Positions 7,276 through 14,244 are shown, numbered from the stretch's first letter. The stretch is 14,475 nt of DNA from JAIVJN01 sp036732565 (GCA_036732565.1 DAINCF010000143.1:1-14475); one strand, 5' to 3'. The notes: generated by a model from the letters alone, not told the origin. Translations and numbers: made by a program.

Positions 7276-7331
7276 CCACTTGCTTTACAAGTGGAGATGG
7301 TTCATCGTCTCCACTATGCAATCAAGTGGAG
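7276..7331. promoter_or_regulatory. Alternating inverted-repeat array upstream of the ADOP permease (candidate operator/leader)
   Basis: Four copies of one core alternate in orientation within 56 bp: CCACTTG (7276-7282), CAAGTGGAGA (7288-7297), TCTCCACT (7308-7315) and AAGTGGAG (7324-7331). Neighbouring copies form perfect pairs: 7 bp around a 5-nt loop, 8 bp (AGTGGAGA/TCTCCACT) around 10 nt, and 7 bp around 9 nt. The pairs share arms, so as RNA they would be mutually exclusive hairpins; as DNA they would be a row of dyad sites. The array lies between the stop of the upstream permease and the preferred GTG start at 7366. ADOP permeases often have PadR-type regulators in the genome, which makes an operator plausible, but no regulator gene is in this window. 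Confidence 0.5.
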
Positions 7332-7365
7332 AGGTTCCGCAGCTCCAGGCGAGCGAGGCCGCATA

Positions 7366-10056
7366 GTGGGTCACCTCAGAAGATTCCTCCAGCGCCTCAT
7401 CAACGTCATTCGACCCGGTCGCGAGGAGGCCGGCCTCGAACGCGAGCTCGACTCGCACCTCGGGTTGCTCGAAGACGAGTATCGCCGCCGCGGGCTGTCG
7501 GCTGACGAGGCCCGCCGCTCCGCGCTGCTCGCGCTGGGGGGTGTCGACCAAGCCAAGGAGCGCCATCGGGACGCGCGGGCGTTTCGGTGGCTCGACGACA
7601 CCCGACGAGATGCGGTGTATGCCATCCGCTCTTTGCGCCGCACTCCGGTTTTTGCCATCACCGCCGCGCTCGTTCTTGGGCTGGGAGTCGGCGCCAATGC
7701 GACGGTCTTCACCATCGTGAACACGGTGCTGCTCCAGCCATTGCCGTTCGAGCGGGCCGACGACATCGTCCAGGTGAGACGCCGGACGCCATCGGGCAGC
7801 AGCGCTAGCTTTCCGATGCACGACTACCTTGCGCTCACCACGCAGCGAGGCTCGCTCTCCGCCCTCGCCATTCTCGACGTCTTCTGCGCCGGTCGCCATA
7901 CCCTGATGACAACTGGCGCCGTAGAGCCGATCACCGGGTGCCGCGTGAGCGCGGCCTTCTTCGAGGTCCTCGGTGTCTCACCCGTGCGCGGTCGATTGTT
8001 CAGGGCTGGCGATGACGCGACAGGCGCCCCGTCGACGGCCGTGATAACGCAGGCGTTCTGGAGCCGACGCTTTGCCAGCGACCCGGCGATCGTGGGAAGT
8101 GCGGTGACGGTCGGCGGGCAACCGTTCACCATCATCGGCGTGGCGCCTGATGCAGTGCGGGCCTTCAGCCCCGCAGAGATCTACCTCAGCCTCCCGGTAC
8201 CCGAAGCGAGTCGCGACCGAACCAACTCGTTTCAGGTGCTCGCCCGAGTCGCCAACGGCGTCAGCCGTTCGCAGGCGGAGGCTCAGGTTCACACCATCGC
8301 GCACCGGCACGCCGAGGCCAACGCAGCACTCACCAACATGCCGCAAGGGATTGTGCTGCGCGCATTGCAGGAGGATTTCGTGGCACCCATCCGACCGGCC
8401 CTTCAGGTGCTGATGGTGGCCGTCGGCCTCGTGCTCCTCATCGCGTGCTCGAACGTGGCGAATCTCGTGCTGGCGCGTTCGCTTGCGCGCCGCCATGAGA
8501 TCGCGGTGATGTCGGCGCTTGGGGCGTCGCGGTGGCGGATCGCGCGGCACGTTCTCGCCGAGAACATGCTGGTCGCCGCTGCGGGTGGCGGCGCTGGCCT
8601 CTTGCTCACTTCTGTCGGCGTGCAAGCCCTGCCTGCGCTGTCAGGCGCCAACCTTCCACAGGCGGAGCGAATCCACATCGATGCCTCTGTGATGGTGTAC
8701 GTAGCCGCGACCGCGGTGCTCGCCGGCATCCTGGCGGGCCTCCCGCCGGCTTTACAGCTCGCCCGCCGCGACCTGCTTCGCTCGATGAAGGAGGGAAGCG
8801 CGCAGGGCGGATCAGGCGCGACCGGCCATCGCCTTCGTGTGGCGCTCACGCTGGCGCAAATCACGCTCTCCACAGTCCTGCTCGCTGGAGCCGGACTGCT
8901 CGCGCGGAGCTTCTCGAATCTCGCCTCGGTTGATCCCGGGTTTCAGGTCGACGGCCTTCTGACGATGTCCGTCAGCATGACGCCTGCAAGATACCCGGAC
9001 TCCGCGCGGCTCGGCGCCTACACCGACGCGGTGGCCCTTCGCTTCGAACGCATTCCCGGCGTGTTGGCCGCCAGTTCCACGACCGCGCTGCCCTCAGAGT
9101 TTCCGATCGATTTCCCAGTGTCCGTCGTGGGCCGTTCGGATGAGCCGACCGTCTCGAAAAGCTCTGTGAACTTGGATGCGTGGTACCGCGCCATCAATCC
9201 TCACTACTTTGCGGCGATGAACATCCCACTCCTGGCCGGGAGGGTGCTCACTGACGGTGATGGTGCAAGCGGGGCTCCGGTGGTCGTCATCAATCAGGCG
9301 CTTGCCCGCGCCGCATTCCCGAACGGCGAGGCCCTCGGTGAGGCCCTTGTCATCGGCAGGGGATATCTCACCGATGCCAGAGACCTGCGGCCGCGGACGA
9401 TTGTCGGCATCGTCGGCGACACGCGCGAGCGGGGACTGCGGTTCGCGCCCACGCTGACGACGTATGTGCCGGTCGCGCAATCGCCCGAGCTGATCACGCG
9501 GCTGGTTCTCGACAAGATTCCGCTGCGGTGGGTCTTGCGCACGGACCGTGAGCCGGCGGATCTCGTGCCGGCAGTGCGGCAGGCGGTGCTGGCCGTCGAT
9601 CCCACACAGCCTGCCTCAGACTTCGCGAGGATGTCCGACGTTCTGGGCCGATCGATCTCGCCTCAGCGCTTCAACATGCTGATGCTGACGATGTTCAGCG
9701 GCCTCGCCCTTGCCCTGGCAGCGATCGGCGTGTACGGCTTGACGGCGTATACGGTTGCTCAGCGCACGCGCGAAATCGGCATCCGCGTCTCGCTCGGGGC
9801 GAGTCGGACACAGCTCCTGCGTGAACTTCTGGGACAAGGCGTTCGGCTGTGTCTTGCTGGAACGGCCATCGGCCTCCTCGGCGCCATCTCGCTTGGCCGC
9901 TTTCTACGCGGCCTGTTGTTCGGCATCTCTTCCACGGACGGCCTGACCATCGCGGTCGTGATCGCCACCATGATCGTTGTCGTTGTGGCCGCGACGTATG
10001 TGCCGGCCGCGCATGCATCCAGAATCGATCCGGTCCGGGCACTGCGTCAGGACTAG
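7366..10056 (+). CDS. ADOP-family (acidobacterial duplicated orphan permease) FtsX/MacB-type permease
   Basis: An 896-residue protein with the complete ADOP plan. A soluble helical N-terminus (residues about 1-75, GLERELDSHLGLLEDEYRRRGLS, then ALLALGGVDQAKE) leads to the first transmembrane entry RSLRRTPVFAITAALVLGLGVGANATVF. A periplasmic MacB core follows (FFEVLGVSPVRGRLF, WSRRFASDPAIVGSAV), then an FtsX domain with CSNVANLVLARSLARRHEIAV, a second core (YFAAMNIPLLAGRVL, IVGIVGDTRERGL) and a second FtsX domain (REIGIRVSLGASRTQLLREL) ending RIDPVRALRQD. No ATPase is nearby; substrates of the family are not established, although MacB relatives export lipids, peptides or drugs. I prefer the GTG at 7366 (GAGCGAGG about 9 nt upstream, family-like N-terminus) over the ATG at 7297, which would put the inverted-repeat array inside the coding region. 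Confidence 0.9.
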   Translation: MGHLRRFLQRLINVIRPGREEAGLERELDSHLGLLEDEYRRRGLSADEARRSALLALGGVDQAKERHRDARAFRWLDDTRRDAVYAIRSLRRTPVFAITAALVLGLGVGANATVFTIVNTVLLQPLPFERADDIVQVRRRTPSGSSASFPMHDYLALTTQRGSLSALAILDVFCAGRHTLMTTGAVEPITGCRVSAAFFEVLGVSPVRGRLFRAGDDATGAPSTAVITQAFWSRRFASDPAIVGSAVTVGGQPFTIIGVAPDAVRAFSPAEIYLSLPVPEASRDRTNSFQVLARVANGVSRSQAEAQVHTIAHRHAEANAALTNMPQGIVLRALQEDFVAPIRPALQVLMVAVGLVLLIACSNVANLVLARSLARRHEIAVMSALGASRWRIARHVLAENMLVAAAGGGAGLLLTSVGVQALPALSGANLPQAERIHIDASVMVYVAATAVLAGILAGLPPALQLARRDLLRSMKEGSAQGGSGATGHRLRVALTLAQITLSTVLLAGAGLLARSFSNLASVDPGFQVDGLLTMSVSMTPARYPDSARLGAYTDAVALRFERIPGVLAASSTTALPSEFPIDFPVSVVGRSDEPTVSKSSVNLDAWYRAINPHYFAAMNIPLLAGRVLTDGDGASGAPVVVINQALARAAFPNGEALGEALVIGRGYLTDARDLRPRTIVGIVGDTRERGLRFAPTLTTYVPVAQSPELITRLVLDKIPLRWVLRTDREPADLVPAVRQAVLAVDPTQPASDFARMSDVLGRSISPQRFNMLMLTMFSGLALALAAIGVYGLTAYTVAQRTREIGIRVSLGASRTQLLRELLGQGVRLCLAGTAIGLLGAISLGRFLRGLLFGISSTDGLTIAVVIATMIVVVVAATYVPAAHASRIDPVRALRQD

Positions 10057-10101
10057 CCGATCGAAACAGGCGGGAATGAGGCTGGTGCGATCTGTGAAAG
10101 C

Positions 10102-10176
10102 TGGTGCGCGCTGGTGGATTCGAACCACCGACCCCCGCCGTGTGAAGGCGGTGCTCTACCGCTGAGCCAAGCGCGC
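10102..10176 (-). tRNA. tRNA-Val(CAC)
   Basis: A complete cloverleaf on the minus strand: acceptor GCGCGCT pairing perfectly with AGCGCGC, D-stem GCTC/GAGC, anticodon stem CCGCC/GGCGG with loop TTCACAC (anticodon CAC, reading GTG Val codons), variable loop GGGTC and T-stem GGTGG/CCACC with loop TTCGAAT. The discriminator base is A, and CCA is encoded. The body is 72 nt, or 75 nt with CCA. A good promoter lies directly upstream. No integrase or clear attachment-site duplication accompanies it. Confidence 0.95.
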
Positions 10177-10188
10177 AGCCGAACAGTA

Positions 10189-10216
10189 ATCTTAACAGTC
10201 AACAGCCAGACGTCAA
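10189..10216 (-). promoter_or_regulatory. Sigma-70-type promoter for tRNA-Val
   Basis: Read on the minus strand, TTGACG (10211-10216) and TAAGAT (10189-10194) are 16 bp apart, and the -10 ends 12 bp before the mature tRNA 5' end, which leaves room for a short leader. The -35 hexamer contains the TGA stop codon of the upstream DinB-family gene, so the promoter is embedded in that gene's end. Confidence 0.5.
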
Positions 10217-10764
10217 AGCGCAGCCTGTTCGGGAAACCCAGGGGCGGCGCGAATCCGTGCGATCTGACCGACGTGGCGGTCGATGTGGAAGCGCAGGAAC
10301 GCCAGCCGCTGTCGGGCGTCGAGAGGCCCGGACAGATAGTGCGGGAACACCACGTCCTCGAGATCGGTGTCCTGCAGCGCATTCCCCAGGTCGGCCAGGA
10401 CCGGTCGCAGCGACCGCGTCGCAGAGACCCAGAAGAACATCGGGCCACCGATGTGCGGCGTCGCGATCGGAGGGGCGATTTCTTTCGGTTTCCAGGTTGT
10501 CGCGACGACGTCCTCGATGGTGCGGCCTTGATTCGGCCGATCCGCAGTCCACCGGTGCCCCTCGTTGAGATTTGTCAGAGCCGCCCAGATCTTCGACACG
10601 CCCGACACCTCCGCGAGGTAGAGATGCTCGAGCACTTCGACAATCGACCAGTGGTCCCGTGCAACCTTGAAGGCGGCTTGCGACTCGCTGAGCCCGGCCG
10701 TGGTATCGAGCAGGGCCATACGCGAACGCTCAACGGAGTGAAGAAGCACGTCAACGTCAGTCAT
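10213..10764 (-). CDS. DinB-family metal-binding protein
   Basis: A 183-residue protein with the DinB/YfiT four-helix-bundle pattern: HWSIVEVLEHLYLAE (residues 38-52) in helix 2 and FLRFHIDRHVGQI (156-168) near the C-terminus. The His triad expected to bind a divalent metal is H47, H160 and H164. Members include thiol-transferases that use bacillithiol or mycothiol and DNA-damage-induced proteins of unknown activity; which applies here is unclear. The ATG at 10764 has GGAGG six nt upstream. The frame stays open for 23 more codons, but that is translation of a repeat element and should not be included. tRNA-Val follows on the same strand, and its promoter overlaps this gene's 3' end. Confidence 0.85.
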   Translation of the reverse strand: MTDVDVLLHSVERSRMALLDTTAGLSESQAAFKVARDHWSIVEVLEHLYLAEVSGVSKIWAALTNLNEGHRWTADRPNQGRTIEDVVATTWKPKEIAPPIATPHIGGPMFFWVSATRSLRPVLADLGNALQDTDLEDVVFPHYLSGPLDARQRLAFLRFHIDRHVGQIARIRAAPGFPEQAAL

Positions 10765-10785
10765 TCTCGCCTCCACGGCCGCTAA

Positions 10786-10900
10786 TGCGAAATTACTGGT
10801 CGCGTACGTAGCGCAGGCCTTCAGGCCTGCCAAACCGTTGGTGCGCGGCTGGCACCGTCAGGCAGGCCTGAAGGCCTGCGCTACGTGCCCAATTTTCGCA
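10786..10900. repeat. REP-like inverted-repeat element
   Basis: Two perfect 26-bp arms (10806-10831 and 10861-10886) are inverted around a 29-bp centre. Each arm is itself nearly palindromic, with the core GCAGGCCT-TC-AGGCCTGC. The centre holds a further GGTGC...GCACC stem. Outside the arms a second, imperfect layer pairs TGCGAAATT (10786-10794) with AATTTTCGCA (10891-10900). The element fills the space between the DinB-family gene and the upp stop codon, 8 bp from the latter. As RNA it would form a very stable hairpin that could end or protect the upp transcript. I recall similar GGCCTGAAGGCCTGC sequences as abundant in acidobacterial genomes, in line with a REP/MITE-type dispersed repeat. 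Confidence 0.8.
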
Positions 10901-10907
10901 CCGCGCT

Positions 10908-11528
10908 CTAAAGAGTGCCGTACAGTCGATCGCCGAAGTCGCCGAGGCCGGGGACGATGAACTTGTGCGCGTTGAGGTGATCGTCGATTACGGGCGTGAT
11001 GATCGGGACATCCGGGTACGCCTTCTCGACCAGCGCCACGCCCTCGGGCGCCGCGACGATGCACACGAGGCGCATGGTTCGCGCGCCGGCGCGGGCGAGA
11101 AAATCGAGCGCGGCGACGGCGCTGCCGCCGGTGGCGAGCATGGGATCGATCATCAGCACGACGCTCTGCTCGAGTTGCGGCGGCAGCTTCGCGTAGTACT
11201 GAGAGGCAACCGCCGTCGCCTCGTCGCGCTGCAGCCCGATGTGACCCACCCGGGCCGCCGGCACCAGCTCCAGCATGCCCGGCAGCATGCCCAGGCCGGC
11301 ACGAAGAACGGGGGCCAGCACGATGTCGGCGCGCACGCGTCGCGCGTTCGCCGGGCCCAGCGGCGTTGTCACCGTCTCGTGCTGGACCGGCAGATCACGC
11401 AGCGCTTCGGCGGCCAGCAGCACGCTGATCCGCCCCGCGAGCTGTCGAAATCGCTCGGGCGGCGTGGTCTTGTCTCGCAGCTCCGCGAGAATGTCGTGAA
11501 CGAGTGGGTGATCGATGAGGTGCACCAC
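10908..11528 (-). CDS. upp: Uracil phosphoribosyltransferase
   Basis: A 206-residue protein, the normal length for UPRTase, which makes UMP from uracil and PRPP in pyrimidine salvage. The PRPP-binding loop is MIDPMLATGGSA (residues 126-137), the upstream conserved segment is APVLRAGLGM (72-81), YYAKLP lies at 111-116, and the uracil-binding C-terminus GLGDFGDRLYGTL is intact. The start is GTG at 11528, or the next codon, also GTG; no clear Shine-Dalgarno is seen. It is divergent from the amidohydrolase, with an 87-bp intergenic region holding a strong inverted repeat. The REP-like element lies directly downstream. Confidence 0.95.
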   Translation of the reverse strand: MVHLIDHPLVHDILAELRDKTTPPERFRQLAGRISVLLAAEALRDLPVQHETVTTPLGPANARRVRADIVLAPVLRAGLGMLPGMLELVPAARVGHIGLQRDEATAVASQYYAKLPPQLEQSVVLMIDPMLATGGSAVAALDFLARAGARTMRLVCIVAAPEGVALVEKAYPDVPIITPVIDDHLNAHKFIVPGLGDFGDRLYGTL

Positions 11529-11567
11529 AACGCCAAGAGCTTAGCGCAGCTTCCATCCAACCGGGGT

Positions 11568-11592
11568 CCCCAGCGCGGCGGCCGCGCTGGGG
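11568..11592. repeat. Perfect 11-bp inverted repeat in the upp/amidohydrolase divergent region
   Basis: CCCCAGCGCGG (11568-11578) and CCGCGCTGGGG (11582-11592) pair perfectly around a CGG loop; ATCCA/TGGAT (11555-11559 and 11593-11597) adds an outer 5-bp pair with an asymmetric bulge. It lies between the two start codons, 39 bp from upp and 23 bp from the amidohydrolase, upstream of the latter's -10-like box. Possible roles are a shared operator, a leader hairpin or a dispersed palindrome. Confidence 0.55.
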
Positions 11593-11602
11593 TGGATTCA
11601 CG

Positions 11603-11608
11603 TACAAT
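11603..11608 (+). promoter_or_regulatory. -10-like box immediately upstream of the amidohydrolase start
   Basis: TACAAT matches the -10 consensus at 5/6 positions and ends 7 bp before the GTG start codon. Transcription would begin at or within a base or two of the GTG, giving a leaderless mRNA; no Shine-Dalgarno is present, which agrees. No -35 element is visible because that region is taken up by the GC-rich inverted repeat. Confidence 0.35.
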
Positions 11609-11615
11609 TCTCCGC

Positions 11616-13031
11616 GTGATTCGGCGCGTTCTCGTGGTCACGACGCTCGCCTGCCTCGGAGCCGTGGGCGTCTCGGCCTCCGGTTGCCGGCAGCCGCTGC
11701 CCGGCGGTCGCGAAGTCTCGCTGCTCATCACCAACGGCATCGTGGTGACGATGGATGCCGGGAAGCGCGTCCTGAGTCCTGGTTCCATCGCGATCGACGG
11801 CGCCTCCATCGTTGCCATCGATCGTCCCGATACCATCGCCAGTCAGTTTCGCGGACGCGAGCAGATCAGCGCTGCCGGGAAGGTCATCATGCCCGGCCTG
11901 ATCAACACGCATACGCACGCCCCGATGGTGCTGTACCGAGGGTTGGCCGACGACCTGGTGCTGATGGACTGGTTGCAGAAGTACATCTTTCCCGCCGAGG
12001 CCAAGACGGTGACGCCGGAGTTCGTGCGCCTCGGCACGCGTCTGGCCGTGCTGGAGATGATCCGCTCGGGCACGACGACCTATGCGGACATGTACTACTT
12101 CGAGGAAGAGATCGCTCGCGAGACCAGGGCCGCGGGCCTCCGAGGCGTGCTGGGGCAGACCATCATTCAGTTTCCGGTCCCGGATGCCAAGACACCCGCG
12201 GACAGCCTGCAGCGCGCGGAATCCTTTCTGCAGACCTTCGCCAAGGACGATCTGATCACGCCGGCCGTCGCGCCGCATTCGATGTACACGCTCGATGCGG
12301 GCAGCTTGCGCGCGGCGAGAGCGCTGGCGACCAAGTACGGCGCTCCGGTGCTCATCCATCTCGCCGAGACCGAGGCCGAGATCAAGATTTCTGACGAACA
12401 GCACCGCATGCGGCCCGTCGCGTTCCTGAGCAGTCTGGGCTTCTGGGGTCCACGCACCGTGGCCGCGCATGGCGTGTGGATTCAGCCCGGCGAGATCGGG
12501 GTCTTGAAGCAGCACAACGTGGGTGTGTCGCACAATCCCGAAAGCAACATGAAGCTCGCCAGTGGGGCGGCGCCGGTGCCGGGCTATCTCGCCGCGGGAG
12601 TGGCTCTCGGCCTCGGCACCGATGGCGCCGCCAGCAACAACGATCTGGACATGTTCGAAGCGATGCGTCAGGCGGCCTTTCTCCACAAGCTCGTGACTCG
12701 GGACCCGACGATGGTCAGCGCGTCGACGGCGTTGGAGATGGCGACCATCGGTGGCGCACGCGTGCTGGGCATGGCCGATTCGATTGGCTCCCTCGAAGTC
12801 GGCAAGCGCGCGGATCTCATCATCGTCCGCATGGACTCCCCGCGGCAGACTCCGATGTACGATCCCACGTCGCATCTCGTTTACGGGACGCGCGGCGATG
12901 ACGTGGACACCACCATCGTCAACGGTCGAGTGCTGATGCGACAGGGACGAGTGGCCACGCTGAACCAGACCGAGGTCCTTCAGCAGGCGAACGCGGCAGC
13001 CAACGGCGTCCGGAAGGCGGTTCAGCCCTGA
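11616..13031 (+). CDS. MTA/SAH-deaminase-like amidohydrolase with a lipoprotein signal
   Basis: A 471-residue protein. After a ~35-residue leader it has the full TrzN/MtaD-type fold: THTH (H99, H101), APHSMYT (H221), LIHLAET (H248, E251), VAAHGV (H285), VSHNPESNMKLASG (305-318) and GTDGAASNNDLDMFEAM (D336). The last two motifs are hallmarks of 5'-methylthioadenosine/S-adenosylhomocysteine deaminases, which convert the adenine moiety to hypoxanthine; other aryl-amine substrates are possible. The leader VIRRVLVVTTLACLGAVGVSASGC has a basic start, a hydrophobic core and a plausible lipobox ending at C24, which predicts a lipoprotein, unusual for this enzyme family. GTG at 11616 is the only start that keeps the first strand; longer frames run antisense through upp. 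It converges on hpt, 7 bp away. Deaminated products could feed hypoxanthine salvage by hpt. Confidence 0.85.
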   Translation: MIRRVLVVTTLACLGAVGVSASGCRQPLPGGREVSLLITNGIVVTMDAGKRVLSPGSIAIDGASIVAIDRPDTIASQFRGREQISAAGKVIMPGLINTHTHAPMVLYRGLADDLVLMDWLQKYIFPAEAKTVTPEFVRLGTRLAVLEMIRSGTTTYADMYYFEEEIARETRAAGLRGVLGQTIIQFPVPDAKTPADSLQRAESFLQTFAKDDLITPAVAPHSMYTLDAGSLRAARALATKYGAPVLIHLAETEAEIKISDEQHRMRPVAFLSSLGFWGPRTVAAHGVWIQPGEIGVLKQHNVGVSHNPESNMKLASGAAPVPGYLAAGVALGLGTDGAASNNDLDMFEAMRQAAFLHKLVTRDPTMVSASTALEMATIGGARVLGMADSIGSLEVGKRADLIIVRMDSPRQTPMYDPTSHLVYGTRGDDVDTTIVNGRVLMRQGRVATLNQTEVLQQANAAANGVRKAVQP

Positions 13032-13038
13032 TGGGTGA

Positions 13039-13563
13039 CTACGATTGGAGAATGCCGATGTACGGAAGGTTGCGGTGCTGTTCGGCGTAGTCCAGGCCGT
13101 AGCCGACGACGAAGCGGTCCTCGATGGTGAAGCCGATGTAATCCACCGGCACGCTGAGCAGGCGGCGGCTCGGCTTGCTCAAGAGACACGCGGTCCGAAG
13201 GCTCTTGGGGCCGCGAGCGCGGAGGATTTCCTGCAGATAATTCAGGGTCAAGCCCGTGTCGACGATGTCTTCGACGATGATGACATCGCGTCCTTCGAGG
13301 CCGCGGTCGAGGTCCTTGAGCAGCCGGACCTCGCCGGAGGAGCTCTTGTTGCCGCCGTAGCTGGCGAGGGCCATGAAGTCGATGGTGACGCGACCGCTCA
13401 TCGCCCGAATGAGATCGCCCAGGAACATGAACGCGCCCTTCAGCACGCACACGAAGTGGATGTCCTCGGTGGGCAGGTCGCGGCGGATTTCAGCCGCCAG
13501 GCTATGAATGCGATCGTGCAAGGTATCCTGACCAATCAGGATGGGAACGTCGGGGTGCGCCAT
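13039..13563 (-). CDS. hpt: Hypoxanthine phosphoribosyltransferase
   Basis: A 174-residue protein with normal HPRT length and motifs: FVCVLKGAFMFLGDL (residues 37-51), the flexible-loop segment FMALASYG (63-70), the PRPP loop VIIVEDIVDTGLTL (94-107) and FVVGYGLDYAEQHRNLPYIG (151-170). It converts hypoxanthine, and often guanine, to the nucleotide using PRPP in the cytosol. I start at ATG 13563 (MAHPDVPIL); the six extra upstream codons are not needed. It is divergent from the RpiB-like gene with 51 bp between start codons, and its 3' end abuts the amidohydrolase. tilS and ftsH, which flank hpt in many bacteria, are absent here. Confidence 0.95.
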   Translation of the reverse strand: MAHPDVPILIGQDTLHDRIHSLAAEIRRDLPTEDIHFVCVLKGAFMFLGDLIRAMSGRVTIDFMALASYGGNKSSSGEVRLLKDLDRGLEGRDVIIVEDIVDTGLTLNYLQEILRARGPKSLRTACLLSKPSRRLLSVPVDYIGFTIEDRFVVGYGLDYAEQHRNLPYIGILQS

Positions 13564-13614
13564 GGCGCCCGAGCGTAACACACCCTTCGACTCCGCTCAC
13601 GGCAAGGCCGCGCT

Positions 13615-14244
13615 ATGAAAACGTTCGACATCATCACGGAGACCGATGCCCGGTCACTCGAGCCCGGGAGCACGGTGACGTTGAATCGCGGCGGCCATGT
13701 CACGCCGCTCGCGGCCGACACCTTGCGGGCGCGTCGCATCACCGTGCTGAGCGACGTGGCGACGGTCGACGAGCGCGGCCTCGTGCCGGCCGCGAACGTC
13801 AGCCGCGTCGCGATCGGGAGCGACCATTCGGGCGTCAAGGTGAAAGCGAGCCTGCGAGACGGCCTTCGCGGCAAGGGACTGACCGTCGTGGACGTCGGCA
13901 CCGAGGGCGCGGATCCCGTGGACTATCCCGATATCGCCGCCGCCGTCGCGCGGCTCGTGGCACGAAAGGAAGTGGACGCCGGCATTGTCATCGACGGGGC
14001 CGGCATCGGATCGGCGATCGCGGCCAACAAGATCGACGGTGTCCGCGCGGCCATGTGCGTCGACAAGACGACAGCGCGCTACGCGCGCGAGCACAACGGC
14101 GCCAACGTCCTCACGCTGGGCGTGTCACTCGTCACCGCCGCCGACGCGAAGGACATTGTCGACACCTTTCTTGGCACTGCCATGCACGACGCACGTTACA
14201 TCCGCCGGCTGGCCAAGATTCGCCGGCTCGAGCAGATGGGTTAG
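13615..14244 (+). CDS. RpiB/LacAB-family sugar-phosphate isomerase with N-terminal extension
   Basis: A 209-residue protein. Residues 65-209 are the RpiB/LacAB fold: AIGSDHSG (D70, H71), DVGTEG, YPDIAAAVA, IGSAIAANKI, REHNGANVLTLG (H160, N164), and the phosphate-binding Arg pair in DARYIRRLAKI (R194, R198). The usual catalytic motif CGTGIG is DGAGIG here (D127 in place of Cys, A129 in place of Thr), so the reaction or substrate may differ from ribose-5-phosphate isomerisation. Residues 1-50 are not part of RpiB: FDIITETDAR and GGHVTPLAADTLRARRITV resemble, as I remember them, the N-termini of the microcompartment proteins EutT and EutQ. The ATG has CAAGG about 8 nt upstream. The DeoC-like gene follows after 26 bp, so they are probably cotranscribed. 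Confidence 0.85.
   Translation: MKTFDIITETDARSLEPGSTVTLNRGGHVTPLAADTLRARRITVLSDVATVDERGLVPAANVSRVAIGSDHSGVKVKASLRDGLRGKGLTVVDVGTEGADPVDYPDIAAAVARLVARKEVDAGIVIDGAGIGSAIAANKIDGVRAAMCVDKTTARYAREHNGANVLTLGVSLVTAADAKDIVDTFLGTAMHDARYIRRLAKIRRLEQMG

Noticed and set aside
6607..7296. Upstream extension of the second permease frame
   Set aside because: It overlaps the 3' third of the first permease in another frame and has an Arg-rich shadow composition. The ADOP N-terminus begins near 7366.
10081..10108. Repeat of GCTGGTGCG next to the tRNA 3' end, a possible integration scar
   Set aside because: Only 9 bp is repeated, 10 bp outside the tRNA, with no integrase or foreign gene nearby. Chance or slippage is sufficient.
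10765..10833. 23-codon N-terminal extension of the DinB-family protein
   Set aside because: It is translation of the REP-like element; a good GGAGG precedes the internal ATG at 10764.
10965..11615. A long + strand frame running into the amidohydrolase
   Set aside because: It is Arg/Gln/His-rich and runs antisense through upp, whose motifs are complete. The amidohydrolase leader begins at GTG 11616.
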